Below the pieces are notes generated by a model. It worked only from the letters and a program-made list of their open reading frames with translations. It was not told the origin of the DNA and did not search any database. Below, piece by piece: positions 26,309 to 39,013 of a stretch of DNA of 64,000 nucleotides. The DNA comes from Nocardia acididurans (lineage in GTDB: Bacteria > Actinomycetota > Actinomycetes > Mycobacteriales > Mycobacteriaceae): contig NZ_JAERRJ010000007.1 in assembly GCF_016741815.1 (NCBI RefSeq), positions 248,001-312,000 of the forward strand, in the 5' to 3' direction. The position numbers and the translations under genes are program-made. Positions within the stretch are counted from its first letter, which is position 1, and every line of letters begins with the position of its first letter.

Positions 26309-27523
26309 TTACAGCCCGGCGGCCGCGCGGAGCTTGTCGGCGCGGTCGGTGCGCTCCCAGGGCAGGTCCACGTCGGTGCGGCCGAAGTGGCCGTAGGCGG
26401 CGGTGGGGGCGTAGATCGGGCGGAGCAGGTCGAGGTCGCGGATGATGGCGCCGGGGCGGAGGTCGAAGACTTCGCTGATGGCGGCCGAGATCTTGGACGG
26501 GTCGATCTTCTCGGTGCCGAAGGTCTCGACGAACAGGCCGACGGGGGCGGCCTTGCCGATGGCGTAGGCGACCTGGACCTCGGTGCGCTCGGCCAGGCCG
26601 GCGGCGACGACGTTCTTGGCGACCCAGCGCATGGCGTAGGCGGCCGAGCGGTCGACCTTCGACGGGTCCTTGCCGGAGAAGGCGCCGCCGCCGTGGCGGG
26701 CCATGCCGCCGTAGGTGTCGACGATGATCTTGCGGCCGGTCAGGCCCGCGTCACCCATGGGGCCGCCGAGGACGAACTTGCCGGTCGGGTTGACCAGCAG
26801 GCGGACGTTGGAGGTGTCGAGGGGGTTGGGGAGCTCGAGCTCGCCCAGCACCGAGTCGACGACCTTCTCGCGGATATCGGGGGTGAGCAGGTTGTCGAGG
26901 TCGATATCGGCGGCGTGCTGGGTGGAGATGACCACGGTGTCCAGCCGGACCGGGATCGAGCCGTCGTATTCGATGGTGACCTGGGTCTTGCCGTCGGGGC
27001 GCAGGTACGGCAGTACGCCGGACTTGCGGACCTCGGTGAGGCGGCGAGACAGCTTGTGCGCCAGCGAGATCGGCAGCGGCATGAGCTCCGGGGTCTCGAC
27101 GGTGGCGTAGCCGAACATCAGTCCCTGGTCGCCCGCGCCCTGACGCGCGATGTCGTCGTCCTCGCCGCCGACGCGGGCCTCGTGCGAATGGTCAACGCCC
27201 TGAGCGATATCCGGCGACTGCGCGCCGATGGCGACGTTCACGCCGCAGGACGCGCCGTCGAAACCCTTTGCGGAGGAGTCGTATCCGATCTCCAGGACCT
27301 TCTCGCGAACGATGGTCGGGATATCGGCGTAGGCCGAGGTGGTGACCTCACCGGCCACGTGCACCTGACCGGTGGTCACCAGGGTCTCCACCGCGACCCG
27401 GCTGCGCGGGTCGGCCGCGAGCAACGCGTCGAGGATGGAATCGCTGATGGCGTCACAGATTTTGTCCGGGTGGCCCTCGGTCACGGACTCACTGGTGAAT
27501 AGGCGGCTGCCAGACGTGCGCAC
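26309..27523 (-). CDS. metK: S-adenosylmethionine synthase
   Basis: Makes SAM from ATP and methionine (404 aa). Motifs are the N-terminal FTSESVTEGHPDKICD, the GAGDQGLMFGYA loop, PDGKTQVTIEY, and GGGAFSGKDPSKVDRSAAYA with P-loop-like residues. GTG at 27523 is chosen from the family N-terminus, with GGGAGAGGG upstream. The 196 bp between it and coaBC contain small hairpins but no recognisable SAM riboswitch. Confidence 0.97.
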   Translation of the reverse strand: MRTSGSRLFTSESVTEGHPDKICDAISDSILDALLAADPRSRVAVETLVTTGQVHVAGEVTTSAYADIPTIVREKVLEIGYDSSAKGFDGASCGVNVAIGAQSPDIAQGVDHSHEARVGGEDDDIARQGAGDQGLMFGYATVETPELMPLPISLAHKLSRRLTEVRKSGVLPYLRPDGKTQVTIEYDGSIPVRLDTVVISTQHAADIDLDNLLTPDIREKVVDSVLGELELPNPLDTSNVRLLVNPTGKFVLGGPMGDAGLTGRKIIVDTYGGMARHGGGAFSGKDPSKVDRSAAYAMRWVAKNVVAAGLAERTEVQVAYAIGKAAPVGLFVETFGTEKIDPSKISAAISEVFDLRPGAIIRDLDLLRPIYAPTAAYGHFGRTDVDLPWERTDRADKLRAAAGL

Positions 27524-27719
27524 AGTTGTTCCCTCTCCCTCAACGGGTTTCTCGTATCGGGCCATGACCGTAGCGGACTCCCGCCCGGGCACAACCCTTT
27601 GTCTCAGGTTATTCCACTATGTCCAGCACAGGGCCGGTCCCGGCCCGGTGACGGACATATTGTGACTCAGACAGTTACCGTATCGAACGGTCTGTCCGGA
27701 ACCCTGCGGTGCCGAGGCT

Positions 27720-28940
27720 TCAGCGGAGCAAGGGGCCGAGTGCGTCGAGCACCCGGCTGGCCAGCAGTGCCTTGGATCCATGATCCAGGGCGATCTCGGT
27801 GCCATCGGCGCCGAGCAGCCAACCATCATTATGGTCTACCTCGAAGGCTTTGCCTTCGCCAACGGCGTTGACCACCAGCAGATCACAGCCCTTACGGGCC
27901 AATTTGGCTCTCGCATGGGTCAATACATCGGCGTGTTCGTCACCGGTCTCGGCGGCGAATCCGACGATCGCGGTACCGGGCAACTGACCATCACGGCGGG
28001 CCTGCACCAGCCCGGCGAGGATGTCGGGGGTTTTGGACAACTCGATCGAATTCGGTTCGCCCGCACCCTTTTTGATCTTCGCCGCGGCCACATTGACCGG
28101 CCGGAAGTCGGCGACGGCCGCCGCCATGATCACCGCGTCCGCGCCCAGCGCGTGCTTGTCCACGGCGACCTTGAGCTGCTCGGCGGTGGTCACGTGCACG
28201 ACCTCGACCGCGGCCGGGGGCTCCAGGCCGATGGTGTTGCCCGCGATGAGGGTCACCTGCGCGCCGCGCTGCGCGGCGACCCGCGCGATGGCGTAGCCCT
28301 GCTTGCCCGAACTGCGATTGCCCAGGAACCGCACCGGATCCAGGGGTTCGCGAGTGCCGCCCGCGGACACCACGACGCGCTTGCCCTCGAGATCACGCGG
28401 GATCGCGTCGGCGCGCTCCATGAGCAGCGAGGCGAGTCCGAAGATCTCCTCCGGCTCGGGCAGCCGCCCGGCACCGGTATCGGCCCCGGTCAGCCGGCCG
28501 TGCGCGGGTTCCATGACGATGGCCCCGTGCCGCCGCAGCGTCTCGACGTTCGCGCGCGTGGCCGGATGCTCCCACATCTCGGTGTGCATGGCCGGGGCGA
28601 ACAGGACGGGACATCGGGCGGTGAGAAGTGTGGCGGTGAGGAGGTCGTCGGCGCGGCCCTGCGCGGCGCGGGCCATGAGGTCCGCGGTGGCGGGGGCGAT
28701 GACGACCAGATCGGCTTCCTGGCCGAGGCGCACGTGCGGCACCTCCGGCACATCGGCGAACACGCCCGTATTGACCGGATTACCGGACAGGGCCTCGAAG
28801 GTTGCCTTGCCGACGAACTGCAGAGCAGATTCGGTGGGAATGACGCGAACCTCGTGCCCGGTCTCGGTGAACCGGCGCACGAGGTTGCATGCCTTGTATG
28901 CGGCGATGCCGCCGCCTACTCCGACGACGATCCGGGTCAC
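27720..28940 (-). CDS. coaBC: Phosphopantothenoylcysteine decarboxylase/synthase
   Basis: Fused CoaC-CoaB enzyme (406 aa) of coenzyme A synthesis. It links cysteine to 4'-phosphopantothenate using CTP and decarboxylates the product using FMN. The CoaC half has VGVGGGIAAYKA and PAMHTEMW, where many bacteria have PAMNxxMW. The CoaB half has VVSAGGTREPLDPVRFLGNRSSGK in outline, the NTP site. GTG at 28940 has GGAG six bases upstream. It sits after rpoZ, as in mycobacteria. Confidence 0.95.
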   Translation of the reverse strand: MTRIVVGVGGGIAAYKACNLVRRFTETGHEVRVIPTESALQFVGKATFEALSGNPVNTGVFADVPEVPHVRLGQEADLVVIAPATADLMARAAQGRADDLLTATLLTARCPVLFAPAMHTEMWEHPATRANVETLRRHGAIVMEPAHGRLTGADTGAGRLPEPEEIFGLASLLMERADAIPRDLEGKRVVVSAGGTREPLDPVRFLGNRSSGKQGYAIARVAAQRGAQVTLIAGNTIGLEPPAAVEVVHVTTAEQLKVAVDKHALGADAVIMAAAVADFRPVNVAAAKIKKGAGEPNSIELSKTPDILAGLVQARRDGQLPGTAIVGFAAETGDEHADVLTHARAKLARKGCDLLVVNAVGEGKAFEVDHNDGWLLGADGTEIALDHGSKALLASRVLDALGPLLR

Positions 28941-29052
28941 CGCACGCTCCGGATGTATGTCGCGCACTGCGCGATGGGAGTCTTCACTACGCCTCCAGCG
29001 CCGTCGTTACGTTGTACCGCTCCGAAATCCGAGTAACCCGGATGTCCGGGTA

Positions 29053-29328
29053 TTACTCGCCTTCGGAGTGCTCGAGCAGATCGGCGTGGATCTCACGCAT
29101 GGCGACCGAGAGCGGCTTCTCCTGCAGACCCGGCTCGACCAGCGGGCCGACGTATTCGAGAATGCCGTCGCCGAGCTGGTTGTAGTAGTCGTTGATCTGC
29201 CGGGCCCGCTTGGCCGCGTAGATGACCAGCGCGTACTTGGACGACGTGCGCTCGAGCAGCTCGTCGATCGGCGGGTTGGTGAGGCCGACCGGAGTGTCGT
29301 AAGCGGGCACGGTCTTGAGATCACTCAC
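29053..29328 (-). CDS. rpoZ: RNA polymerase omega subunit
   Basis: Small RNA polymerase subunit (91 aa) that assists assembly of the beta' chain. It contains NPPIDELLERTSSKYALVIYAAKRARQIN in outline, the conserved omega core, and ends in an acidic tail. GTG at 29328 has GGAG eight bases upstream; the longer frame is not used. In the gmk-rpoZ-coaBC order typical of Actinobacteria. Confidence 0.96.
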   Translation of the reverse strand: MSDLKTVPAYDTPVGLTNPPIDELLERTSSKYALVIYAAKRARQINDYYNQLGDGILEYVGPLVEPGLQEKPLSVAMREIHADLLEHSEGE

Positions 29329-29416
29329 TAGGAGGGCTCCTGCGGGTTGTTCGGAAGGGTTGCGGACCGGCTCCCTTCGAAGAAGAGCCGGTTGTTCGAG
29401 GATCACCCCGGAAGGT

Positions 29417-29998
29417 TCACCGCGAATTTGTGCTAACGAACAACGATACCAATCGCTCGCAGGCGCTGGTCACCTCGTCGTTCACGATGACGATGTCGAA
29501 CTCGTCACATGCCGCCATCTCGGTCTCGGCGGTTTGCAGCCGACGCTCGATGACCTCGGGCGATTCGGTGCCTCGCGAGGTCAGCCGGGATACCAACTCT
29601 TCCCAGCTGGGCGGCGCCAGGAAGACCTGTACGGCCTCCGGCATGGTTTTGCGGATCGAGCGCGCGCCTTCGAGGTCGACCTCGATGAGCATGTGCTGCC
29701 CGGCGGCGAGCGCCTCCCGCACAGGTGCGGCCGGGGTGCCCGACCGCTGCAGACCACCGTGGATATCGGCCCATTCGAGGAGCTCGCCCGCCTCGATCAT
29801 GGCGTCGAACCGCTCGCGGGACACGAAGTGGTAGTCGCGTCCGTCCACCTCACCGGGCCGGGGAGCCCGGGTGGTGGCCGACACACTGAATACCAATTCG
29901 GGCAGTCGTTCGCGCACGCAGCGCACGACGGTGGACTTGCCGACGGCCGAGGGGCCGACCAGTACTACCAGTCGACCCTTCCGAGTGTGTGCGACCAC
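29417..29998 (-). CDS. gmk: Guanylate kinase
   Basis: Phosphorylates GMP to GDP (193 aa). The P-loop is VGPSAVGKST; the GMP-binding segment is SATTRAPRPGEVDGRDYHFV, and RSGTPAAPV follows. The C-terminus carries the lid and adenine region. It starts at GTG, seven bases after the mihF stop, so mihF-gmk are one transcript. Confidence 0.96.
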   Translation of the reverse strand: MVAHTRKGRLVVLVGPSAVGKSTVVRCVRERLPELVFSVSATTRAPRPGEVDGRDYHFVSRERFDAMIEAGELLEWADIHGGLQRSGTPAAPVREALAAGQHMLIEVDLEGARSIRKTMPEAVQVFLAPPSWEELVSRLTSRGTESPEVIERRLQTAETEMAACDEFDIVIVNDEVTSACERLVSLFVSTNSR

Positions 29999-30005
29999 CC
30001 TCGGA

Positions 30006-30329
30006 TTAATCGACGCTGAAGTCGAAGCGCTGCAGCAGCGCCTTACGCTGCCGGTCGCCCAGGCCGCGCAGACGGCGGGTGGGGGCGATCTCCAGCTCGC
30101 TCATGATCTCGGCAGCCTTGACCTTGCCCACCTTCGGCAGGGCCTCGAGCAGAGCCGAAACCTTCATCTTGCCGAGGACTTCGTCCTTCTCGGCATCGGC
30201 AAGGACCGTCTTCAGGTCAGTACCGCCACGCTTCAAGCGCTCCTTGAGCTCCGCCCGAGCGCGGCGAGCGGCAGCCGCCTTCTCCAAAGCAGCGGCGCGC
30301 TGCTCGTCAGTCAGCTGGGGAAGGGCCAC
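30006..30329 (-). CDS. mihF: Mycobacterial-type integration host factor
   Basis: Nucleoid-associated protein (107 aa) of the actinobacterial IHF family, unrelated to E. coli IHF. It has a long charged N-terminal helix (EQRAAALEKAAAARRARAELKERL) and a helix-two-turns-helix DNA-binding domain with VSALLEALPKVGKVKAAEIM and the family C-terminus RRLRGLGDRQRKALLQRF. First gene of the mihF-gmk unit; a long non-coding leader lies upstream. Confidence 0.95.
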   Translation of the reverse strand: MALPQLTDEQRAAALEKAAAARRARAELKERLKRGGTDLKTVLADAEKDEVLGKMKVSALLEALPKVGKVKAAEIMSELEIAPTRRLRGLGDRQRKALLQRFDFSVD

Positions 30330-30952
30330 GGTTCCTCCGTCTCATCGTTCATTGCATGATCTACCGCCGGTAACCCGGTGGTCTCAGCGACCGTACCCAC
30401 GACGCCTCGCGATTGCGAACCCGCCCCCCAGGTCAGCGCGTGATTCCGGGCACGACCAGGGGAGACGGTCGTCGGGGTGGGTTGTCCCGGACCGGCCGCG
30501 GCCATACTAGCCCCGGCATCGCGAATGTCCTTGTAGCCAGGGGTTTTTCGGCTCCGGACCGGGGCGCTGGAACGCACGTTCGAGCGGCCGATCGGGCCGT
30601 AACCGAGCCGTGATCGTGCGACCTGGAATTTTCTCGGATTCATCGGCGTGTCGCGCATTTTGCGCACCGCGTGTCGCGTATCACGGCGAAGGGATGGGTC
30701 ACGGTTCGAACAGTGCGCCCGCAGCCCTGAGGCCCGCGAAAACGCACCCTGAACGGCCACTGGGGCGCGAAACCACATCGGTGTAGTTCCCGGTGCCGAG
30801 CGAGAGCTCACGGCCCGCAGAACGGCACTGAGCGCTTGTTAGGGGCAATCGCGCCGTTCCACGAACCGTCAAGGGGACTGCGCCGCGCGACTCACCCGGT
30901 ATCGAATCGAATTGCGGCCGTGGATAGTTCGTGATTACGAATGTCCGATTTC
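30330..30952. other. Non-coding region upstream of mihF (623 bp)
   Basis: No open frame here has plausible protein character. It should contain the mihF promoter and leader. Short dyads are visible, such as CCACCGGGTTACCGGCGG on the minus strand near 30363-30380, but no assignable motif. It runs into the 24-bp tandem repeat on its right side. Mycobacteria carry PE/PPE genes at this point; here none is present. Confidence 0.5.
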
Positions 30953-31048
30953 GCCGAAGGCGAACAAGATCACAGTGCCGAAGGCGAACAAGATCACAGT
31001 GCCGAAGGCGAACAAGATCACAGTGCCGAAGGCGAACAAGATCAGAGT
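30953..31048. repeat. Four tandem copies of a 24-bp unit
   Basis: Copies at 30953-30976, 30977-31000, 31001-31024 and 31025-31048 start GCCGAAGGCGAACAAG and end ATCACAGT. The first three are identical; the fourth has one C-to-G change, and a broken fifth copy follows (31049-31056). The unit is a multiple of three and open in more than one frame, but no gene covers it. It lies 12-20 bp past the LysE stop. A minisatellite of the MIRU/VNTR kind. Confidence 0.9.
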
Positions 31049-31067
31049 GCCGAAGGGGCGAGAACGA

Positions 31068-31697
31068 TCAGTTGCCCTGTGCCGCGATGCGGAGTCCCAG
31101 GGCCACCATCAGGCTGCCCATGACGGCGTCGAGCGCCCGGCGCACCCGGCGGCGGGTGAACACATGCCGCAGCGCCCCGATACCGACGGCCAGGATCGCG
31201 AACCAGGTCAGCGTGACGGTCGTCGCCACCAGCCCCAGCTCGGCCGTACCCAGCAGTGACGGATCCGCGGGCAGGAACTGCGGCACCAGCGCGATGAAGA
31301 ACACCGCGCACTTGGGATTCAGCAGATTGGTGAGCAGCCCCTGCCGGAACGCGGCCAGCGGCCCGCGCTGTTTCGGCCCGAGCGCCTCGGCGTCGGCGTA
31401 GTCGCCGCGCCGGGCGGCCAGCAGCGCCCGCACTCCGAGGTACGCCAGATACCCCGCCCCGACGAGTTTCACCACGGTGTAGGCCATGGCGGAGGCGGCC
31501 AGCAGCCCCGCGACACCGATCGCGGTGACCACCGCCCAGCCGAACACCCCCAGCGCAATCCCTGCGGCACAGGCGATTCCGGCGCGACGGCCGGATATCG
31601 CCGCATTGCGCACCACGATCACGAAATCCGGTCCGGGAGACATACAGCCGAGCAGGATCACCCCGGCCAACGCGAGAATCTGTGCCGTCGACATCAT
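31068..31697 (-). CDS. LysE/RhtB-family amino acid exporter
   Basis: Six-helix exporter (209 aa) of the LysE/RhtB superfamily, which pumps out lysine, threonine, homoserine or similar compounds. It begins with LALAGVILLGCMSPGPDFVIVVRNA, the family signature with SPGPD, and has the NPKCAVFF segment after helix 3. Two ATG codons are adjacent at the start. It sits after the terminator of the pyrimidine operon and before a tandem repeat, so it is probably an insertion relative to mycobacterial order. Confidence 0.9.
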   Translation of the reverse strand: MMSTAQILALAGVILLGCMSPGPDFVIVVRNAAISGRRAGIACAAGIALGVFGWAVVTAIGVAGLLAASAMAYTVVKLVGAGYLAYLGVRALLAARRGDYADAEALGPKQRGPLAAFRQGLLTNLLNPKCAVFFIALVPQFLPADPSLLGTAELGLVATTVTLTWFAILAVGIGALRHVFTRRRVRRALDAVMGSLMVALGLRIAAQGN

Positions 31698-31714
31698 CGC
31701 GCCAGCCTACGACG

Positions 31715-31754
31715 CCGGGCCCGGCCCGCATCGGTGGATGCGAACCGGGCCCGG
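31715..31754 (-). terminator. Strong terminator after pyrF
   Basis: CCGGGCCCGG at 31715-31724 pairs with the same self-complementary sequence at 31745-31754. Inside, CGCATC (31727-31732) pairs with GATGCG (31737-31742) over a 4-base loop. It begins 11 bases past the pyrF stop and marks the end of the pyrimidine operon. Confidence 0.8.
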
Positions 31755-31764
31755 AACGTAGGGA

Positions 31765-32589
31765 TCATCGCTGCAGGAACGCGAATTCGCCGGTGAGTTC
31801 GGCGACCTTGGCCTGCAGGGCGGACACCGAGGGTCCGACCTTGAGCACCTCACGCGAGACATTGGGCACGACCGCGCCGAGATCGCTGTCGGGCACCAGC
31901 TTTCGAATGGAGTCCGCTCCCCCGCCCTGCGCGCCCACGCCCGGCATGAGGATGGGGCCGTTGAGCGAGCCCAGATCGGGCGCTTCGGTGAGCGTCGCGC
32001 CGACAACCACGCCGACGGAACCGAATTCGGCCCCGGCATTGGCGGCGGCCGCGTCGTCGACCATGCGCTGGGCGATGGTGCGGCCGTCGGGGCCGGTGAT
32101 CGTCTGCAGTTCCGCCGCTTCGGGATTCGAGGTGGCGGCCAGCACGAACACGCCACGGTCGTTGGCCTTGGCGAGATCCAATGCCGGTGCGAGCGAACCG
32201 AATCCGAGATACGGCGATACCGTCACCGCATCACTGGCCAGCGGTCCGCCGGCCAGCCAGGCGTGCGCATAGGCGTCCATGGTGGAGCCGATGTCACCGC
32301 GTTTGGCGTCGGCGAGCACCAGGGTGCCCGCCTCGCGCAGTTCGCCGATGGCCTCCTCCAGCACCAGGATTCCGCCGGAACCATAGGTCTCGAAGAACGC
32401 CACCTGCGGCTTGACCAGGGCGACCCGGCCGGCGAACGCCTCGACGCAGGCATCGGTGAAGGCTTTCAGCCCGGCCACGTCCTCGGTCAGACCCCAGGCC
32501 CGCAGCAGCGGCGGATGCGGGTCGATACCCACGCACAGCGGACCGTGCTCGCGCATCGCATCCCGCAGCCGCACACCGAATGTCGCCAT
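31765..32589 (-). CDS. pyrF: Orotidine 5'-phosphate decarboxylase
   Basis: Last step of UMP synthesis (274 aa). It is of the longer type-2 OMP decarboxylase class found in Actinobacteria. The catalytic motif is VLADAKRGDIGST (Asp-Lys-Asp array); PLCVGIDPHPPLL starts the barrel and IMPGVGAQGG binds phosphate. ATG at 32589 lies four bases past the carB stop. Final gene of the operon, followed by a strong terminator. Confidence 0.96.
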   Translation of the reverse strand: MATFGVRLRDAMREHGPLCVGIDPHPPLLRAWGLTEDVAGLKAFTDACVEAFAGRVALVKPQVAFFETYGSGGILVLEEAIGELREAGTLVLADAKRGDIGSTMDAYAHAWLAGGPLASDAVTVSPYLGFGSLAPALDLAKANDRGVFVLAATSNPEAAELQTITGPDGRTIAQRMVDDAAAANAGAEFGSVGVVVGATLTEAPDLGSLNGPILMPGVGAQGGGADSIRKLVPDSDLGAVVPNVSREVLKVGPSVSALQAKVAELTGEFAFLQR

Positions 32590-32593
32590 GTCG

Positions 32594-35934
<3,341 letters not shown>

Positions 35935-35935
<1 letters not shown>

Positions 35936-37074
35936 CAGCGTCCCTCCATCAGCATTGCGAAGCGGTCGAACAGGTACGCGGCGTCATGGGGACCGGCGGC
36001 CGCCTCCGGGTGGTACTGGACCGAGAAGGCCTTGCCGTTCTGCAGGCGCACGCCCTCGACGGTGCCGTCGTTGGCGCACACGTGGCTGACCTCGGCCTTG
36101 CCGAACGGGGTGTCGAACACCTCGCCGCGCTCACCCTCGAGGGCGAAGCCGTGGTTCTGGGCGGTGATCGAGATGCGGCCCGAATGATGTTCGACCACGG
36201 GGATATTGATGCCGCGGTGGCCGAACTTCATCTTGTAGGTGTTGCGGCCCAGGGCGCGGCCCAGGATCTGGTTGCCGAAGCAGATGCCGAAGAACGGCAG
36301 GCCCTCGCCGAGCACGCCCTTGGTGAGCTCGATGGCGCCGGTCTGGGTGGCCGGGTCGCCGGGACCGTTGGACAGGAACACACCGTTGGGGTCGAGTTCC
36401 TTGATCTGGTCGAGGGTGACGTTCGAGGGCACCACGTGCACCCGCATGCCACGCTCGGCGAACATGCGCGGGGTGTTGGACTTGATGCCCAGGTCGACCG
36501 CGACCACAGTGAAGCGGTGCTCGCCGACCGGGTCGATGGTGTAGATCTCCTTGGTGGAGACCTCCCCGGCCAGGTCCGCGCCCAGCATGGACTGCTGGCC
36601 GTTGACGCGGTCGAGCATCTCCTCGTACTCCGCGAGCGAGTCGCCGGAGAAGATGCCCGCCTTCATCGAGCCGCGGGTGCGCAGGTGCCGCACCAGGGCG
36701 CGGGTGTCGATGCCCGCGATGCCGACGATGTTCTGGTTCTCCAGTTCCGCCTGCAGCGTGCGGTTGGCGCGCCAGTTGGAGGCGCGGCGCGCGGGATCGC
36801 GGACCGCGTAGCCCGCGACCCAGATCCGCTGCGACTCGTCGTCCTCGTCGTTCCAGCCGGTGTTGCCGATCTGCGGCGCGGTGGCCACCACGATCTGGCG
36901 GTCGTAGCTGGGGTCGGTCAGGGTCTCCTGGTAGCCGGTCATCGCGGTGCAGAACACCGCCTCGCCCAGGGTCTGTCCGGTGGCTCCGAAGGTCGTCCCG
37001 CGGAATACGCGGCCGTCCTCGAGCACCATCACGGCGTCTTTGTCCCCTATCCCGCCCCGATTGCCGCTGCTCAT
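35935..37074 (-). CDS. carA: Carbamoyl-phosphate synthase small subunit
   Basis: Glutamine amidotransferase subunit (379 aa) that supplies ammonia to CarB. The class I triad is seen in FFGICFGNQILG (Cys) and QYHPEAAAG (His, Glu); the N-terminal domain shows LGEAVFCTAMTGYQETLTDPSY in outline. ATG at 37074 overlaps the stop of the preceding small membrane gene (ATGA). Confidence 0.97.
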
Positions 37075-37571
37075 GCCTCGTCTCCCGTCTTCACGCCGGT
37101 CCATGCCGGATATACAGCCTTGTCGTCGCCCCGGAATCCGGTATCCACCTCGGTTCCGGTCGGCAGCTTCCAGCGAATTACCAGCACACCGTCTTCTGTC
37201 ATTACTTTGCCCGCATGCCCACGCTCGGTGCGCACCGCGGTGATGGATTCGGCGGGAATCCAGATCGGGGCCGTCCCGTCACGCTGCAGCAGGATGCCGC
37301 GCTCGAAGCGGGTCATCTCCGCCGTGGCACGGAAGCCCAGGTCGCCCACCGTGATTCGCTGAATCCAGCTGGGCGCCAGAGTGCTGCCGAGGTACAGGCC
37401 CGTGGTGGGCTCCAGCAGTTGCGCGCCGCAATCGGCGGGCACCACCGGGAGTTCACCGATCGAGTCGGCCTGTCGTCGGGCCCGCCCGGTCCAGGCGCGG
37501 TACATGCCCCACAGGCTCAGCAGGAACAAGGCGAGCAACCCGGCTATCCACAGCCACCGCTCCAGTTCCAT
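37071..37571 (-). CDS. Membrane protein between pyrC and carA (Rv1382-like)
   Basis: A 166-residue protein with one N-terminal transmembrane helix (LWIAGLLALFLLSLWGMY) and a soluble beta-rich, PH-like domain. A gene of this type is found between pyrC and carA in mycobacteria, yet it has no known pyrimidine function. It overlaps carA by four bases, so it is translated with the operon. ATG at 37571 has AGGA upstream. Confidence 0.8.
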   Translation of the reverse strand: MELERWLWIAGLLALFLLSLWGMYRAWTGRARRQADSIGELPVVPADCGAQLLEPTTGLYLGSTLAPSWIQRITVGDLGFRATAEMTRFERGILLQRDGTAPIWIPAESITAVRTERGHAGKVMTEDGVLVIRWKLPTGTEVDTGFRGDDKAVYPAWTGVKTGDEA

Positions 37572-37677
37572 CAGATTCCTCCGTGTCCATCTAGGGATGT
37601 GCGGGTGGCCCGCGTGGTTACGCGGGCTGCCGCCTCCGGCCACTGACCGCCCATCCCTGGGTTCCCCACCCGCCGGA

Positions 37678-38970
37678 TCACCCGGCGACGACCTTGCCGT
37701 CCCGCGCGGTGATCCGGCCGCGCAGGAAGGTGGTGGTCACCTTCGCGGGCAGGGTCATCGATTGGAACGGCGTGTTGTGGGCGATCGACGCGAGTTCCTT
37801 CGCCTCGACCGTCCATTCGGTGTCGGGATCGATCAGCACCAGGTTGGCCGGTTCGCCGACCGCGAGGGGGCGGCCCTGATCGTCCAGTCCTACGATGCGC
37901 GCCGGGTTCTCGCTCATCACCCGGGCGACGCCGCGCCAGTCCAGCAGGCCGGTGTTGACCATGGTCTCGACGATGATCGAGAGCGCGGTCTCCAGGCCCA
38001 GCATGCCGGGACGGGCGGCGGCGAACTCGCAGCACTTGTCCTGTTCGGCGTGCGGCGCGTGATCGGTGGCGACACAGTCGATGACGCCGTCCGCCAGTGC
38101 CTGCCGCAGCGCGGCGACATCGGAGCTCTCGCGCAGCGGCGGGTTCACCCGGTTCACCGCGTCGTAGGTCTCCAGTCGCGAGTCGTCCAGCAGCAGGTGG
38201 TGCGGGGTCACCTCGGCGGTGATCGAAATCCCCTGCGCCTTGGCCCATTTCAGGAGTTCCACGGTGCCCGCGGTGGAGGCGTGGCAGATGTGCACGCGCG
38301 CACCGGCATCGCGGGCCAGCAGCGCGTCGCGCGCCACGATGGACTCCTCGGCGGCGCGCGGCCACCCGGCCAGGCCCAGGCGGGCGGCGTTCGGACCCTC
38401 GTGCGCCACCGCGCCCTTGGTGAGCCGCGGCTCCTCCGCGTGCTGGGCGATGAGTACGCCGAGCGAGTTCGAGTACTCCAGCGCGCGGCGCATGATCAGC
38501 GGGTCGTAGACGCAGTGGCCGTCGTCGGAGAACATGCGGACCCCGGCCTCACCGGCGGCCATGGTGCCCATCTCGGCCAGCTGCTTGCCCTCGAGCCCGA
38601 CGGTGACCGCGCCCACCGGGTGCACGTCCACCAGGCCGACCTCGCGCCCGCGCCGCCACACGTGGTCGGTGATGACCACGGAGTCGGCGACCGGGCTGGT
38701 GTTGGCCATGGCGAACACCGCCGTGTAACCGCCGAGAGCCGCTGCGGCGGAACCGGTTTCGATGGTCTCGGTGTCCTCGCGGCCCGGCTCGCGCAGATGC
38801 GTGTGCAGGTCGATGAAGCCCGGCAGCAGGATCTGGCCCGCGGCGTCGATGACCTCGGCGTCGGCGGCCGTCAGGCCCGCGCCGATCTCACGGATCTCAC
38901 CGTCGGCGATCAGCACGTCGACCGGATCGCCCTCACCGTAGACCTTGGCGTTCTTGATCAGGATGCTCAT
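37678..38970 (-). CDS. pyrC: Dihydroorotase
   Basis: Amidohydrolase (430 aa) that closes carbamoyl aspartate to dihydroorotate. The metal site begins with GFIDLHTHLREPG (HxH). Further ligands are in HICHAST, ITAEVTPHHLLLD and VATDHAPH. It is the class I/type B enzyme. It lies 43 bp after pyrB on the same strand. Confidence 0.96.
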   Translation of the reverse strand: MSILIKNAKVYGEGDPVDVLIADGEIREIGAGLTAADAEVIDAAGQILLPGFIDLHTHLREPGREDTETIETGSAAAALGGYTAVFAMANTSPVADSVVITDHVWRRGREVGLVDVHPVGAVTVGLEGKQLAEMGTMAAGEAGVRMFSDDGHCVYDPLIMRRALEYSNSLGVLIAQHAEEPRLTKGAVAHEGPNAARLGLAGWPRAAEESIVARDALLARDAGARVHICHASTAGTVELLKWAKAQGISITAEVTPHHLLLDDSRLETYDAVNRVNPPLRESSDVAALRQALADGVIDCVATDHAPHAEQDKCCEFAAARPGMLGLETALSIIVETMVNTGLLDWRGVARVMSENPARIVGLDDQGRPLAVGEPANLVLIDPDTEWTVEAKELASIAHNTPFQSMTLPAKVTTTFLRGRITARDGKVVAG

Positions 38971-39013
38971 GCTGTCTCCTCTCGGTGCGAGCCGTCGGTG
39001 TTGCGGTAGCTGC

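Noticed and set aside
27524..27719. Possible SAM riboswitch before metK
   Set aside because: Only short hairpins (for example 27631-27646) are present; no SAM-I, SAM-II or SAM-IV core could be matched.
30311..30811. 166-codon minus-strand frame covering the mihF upstream region
   Set aside because: It overlaps the mihF start, has no ribosome binding site and translates to low-complexity Arg/Pro/Ser sequence.
30953..31056. CRISPR array
   Set aside because: The repeats are directly adjacent, with no unique spacers and no cas genes.
30912..31259. Repeat-protein gene using the 24-bp unit as PKANKITV repeats
   Set aside because: The frame runs antisense into the LysE gene and has no ribosome binding site; the repeat is open in other frames as well.
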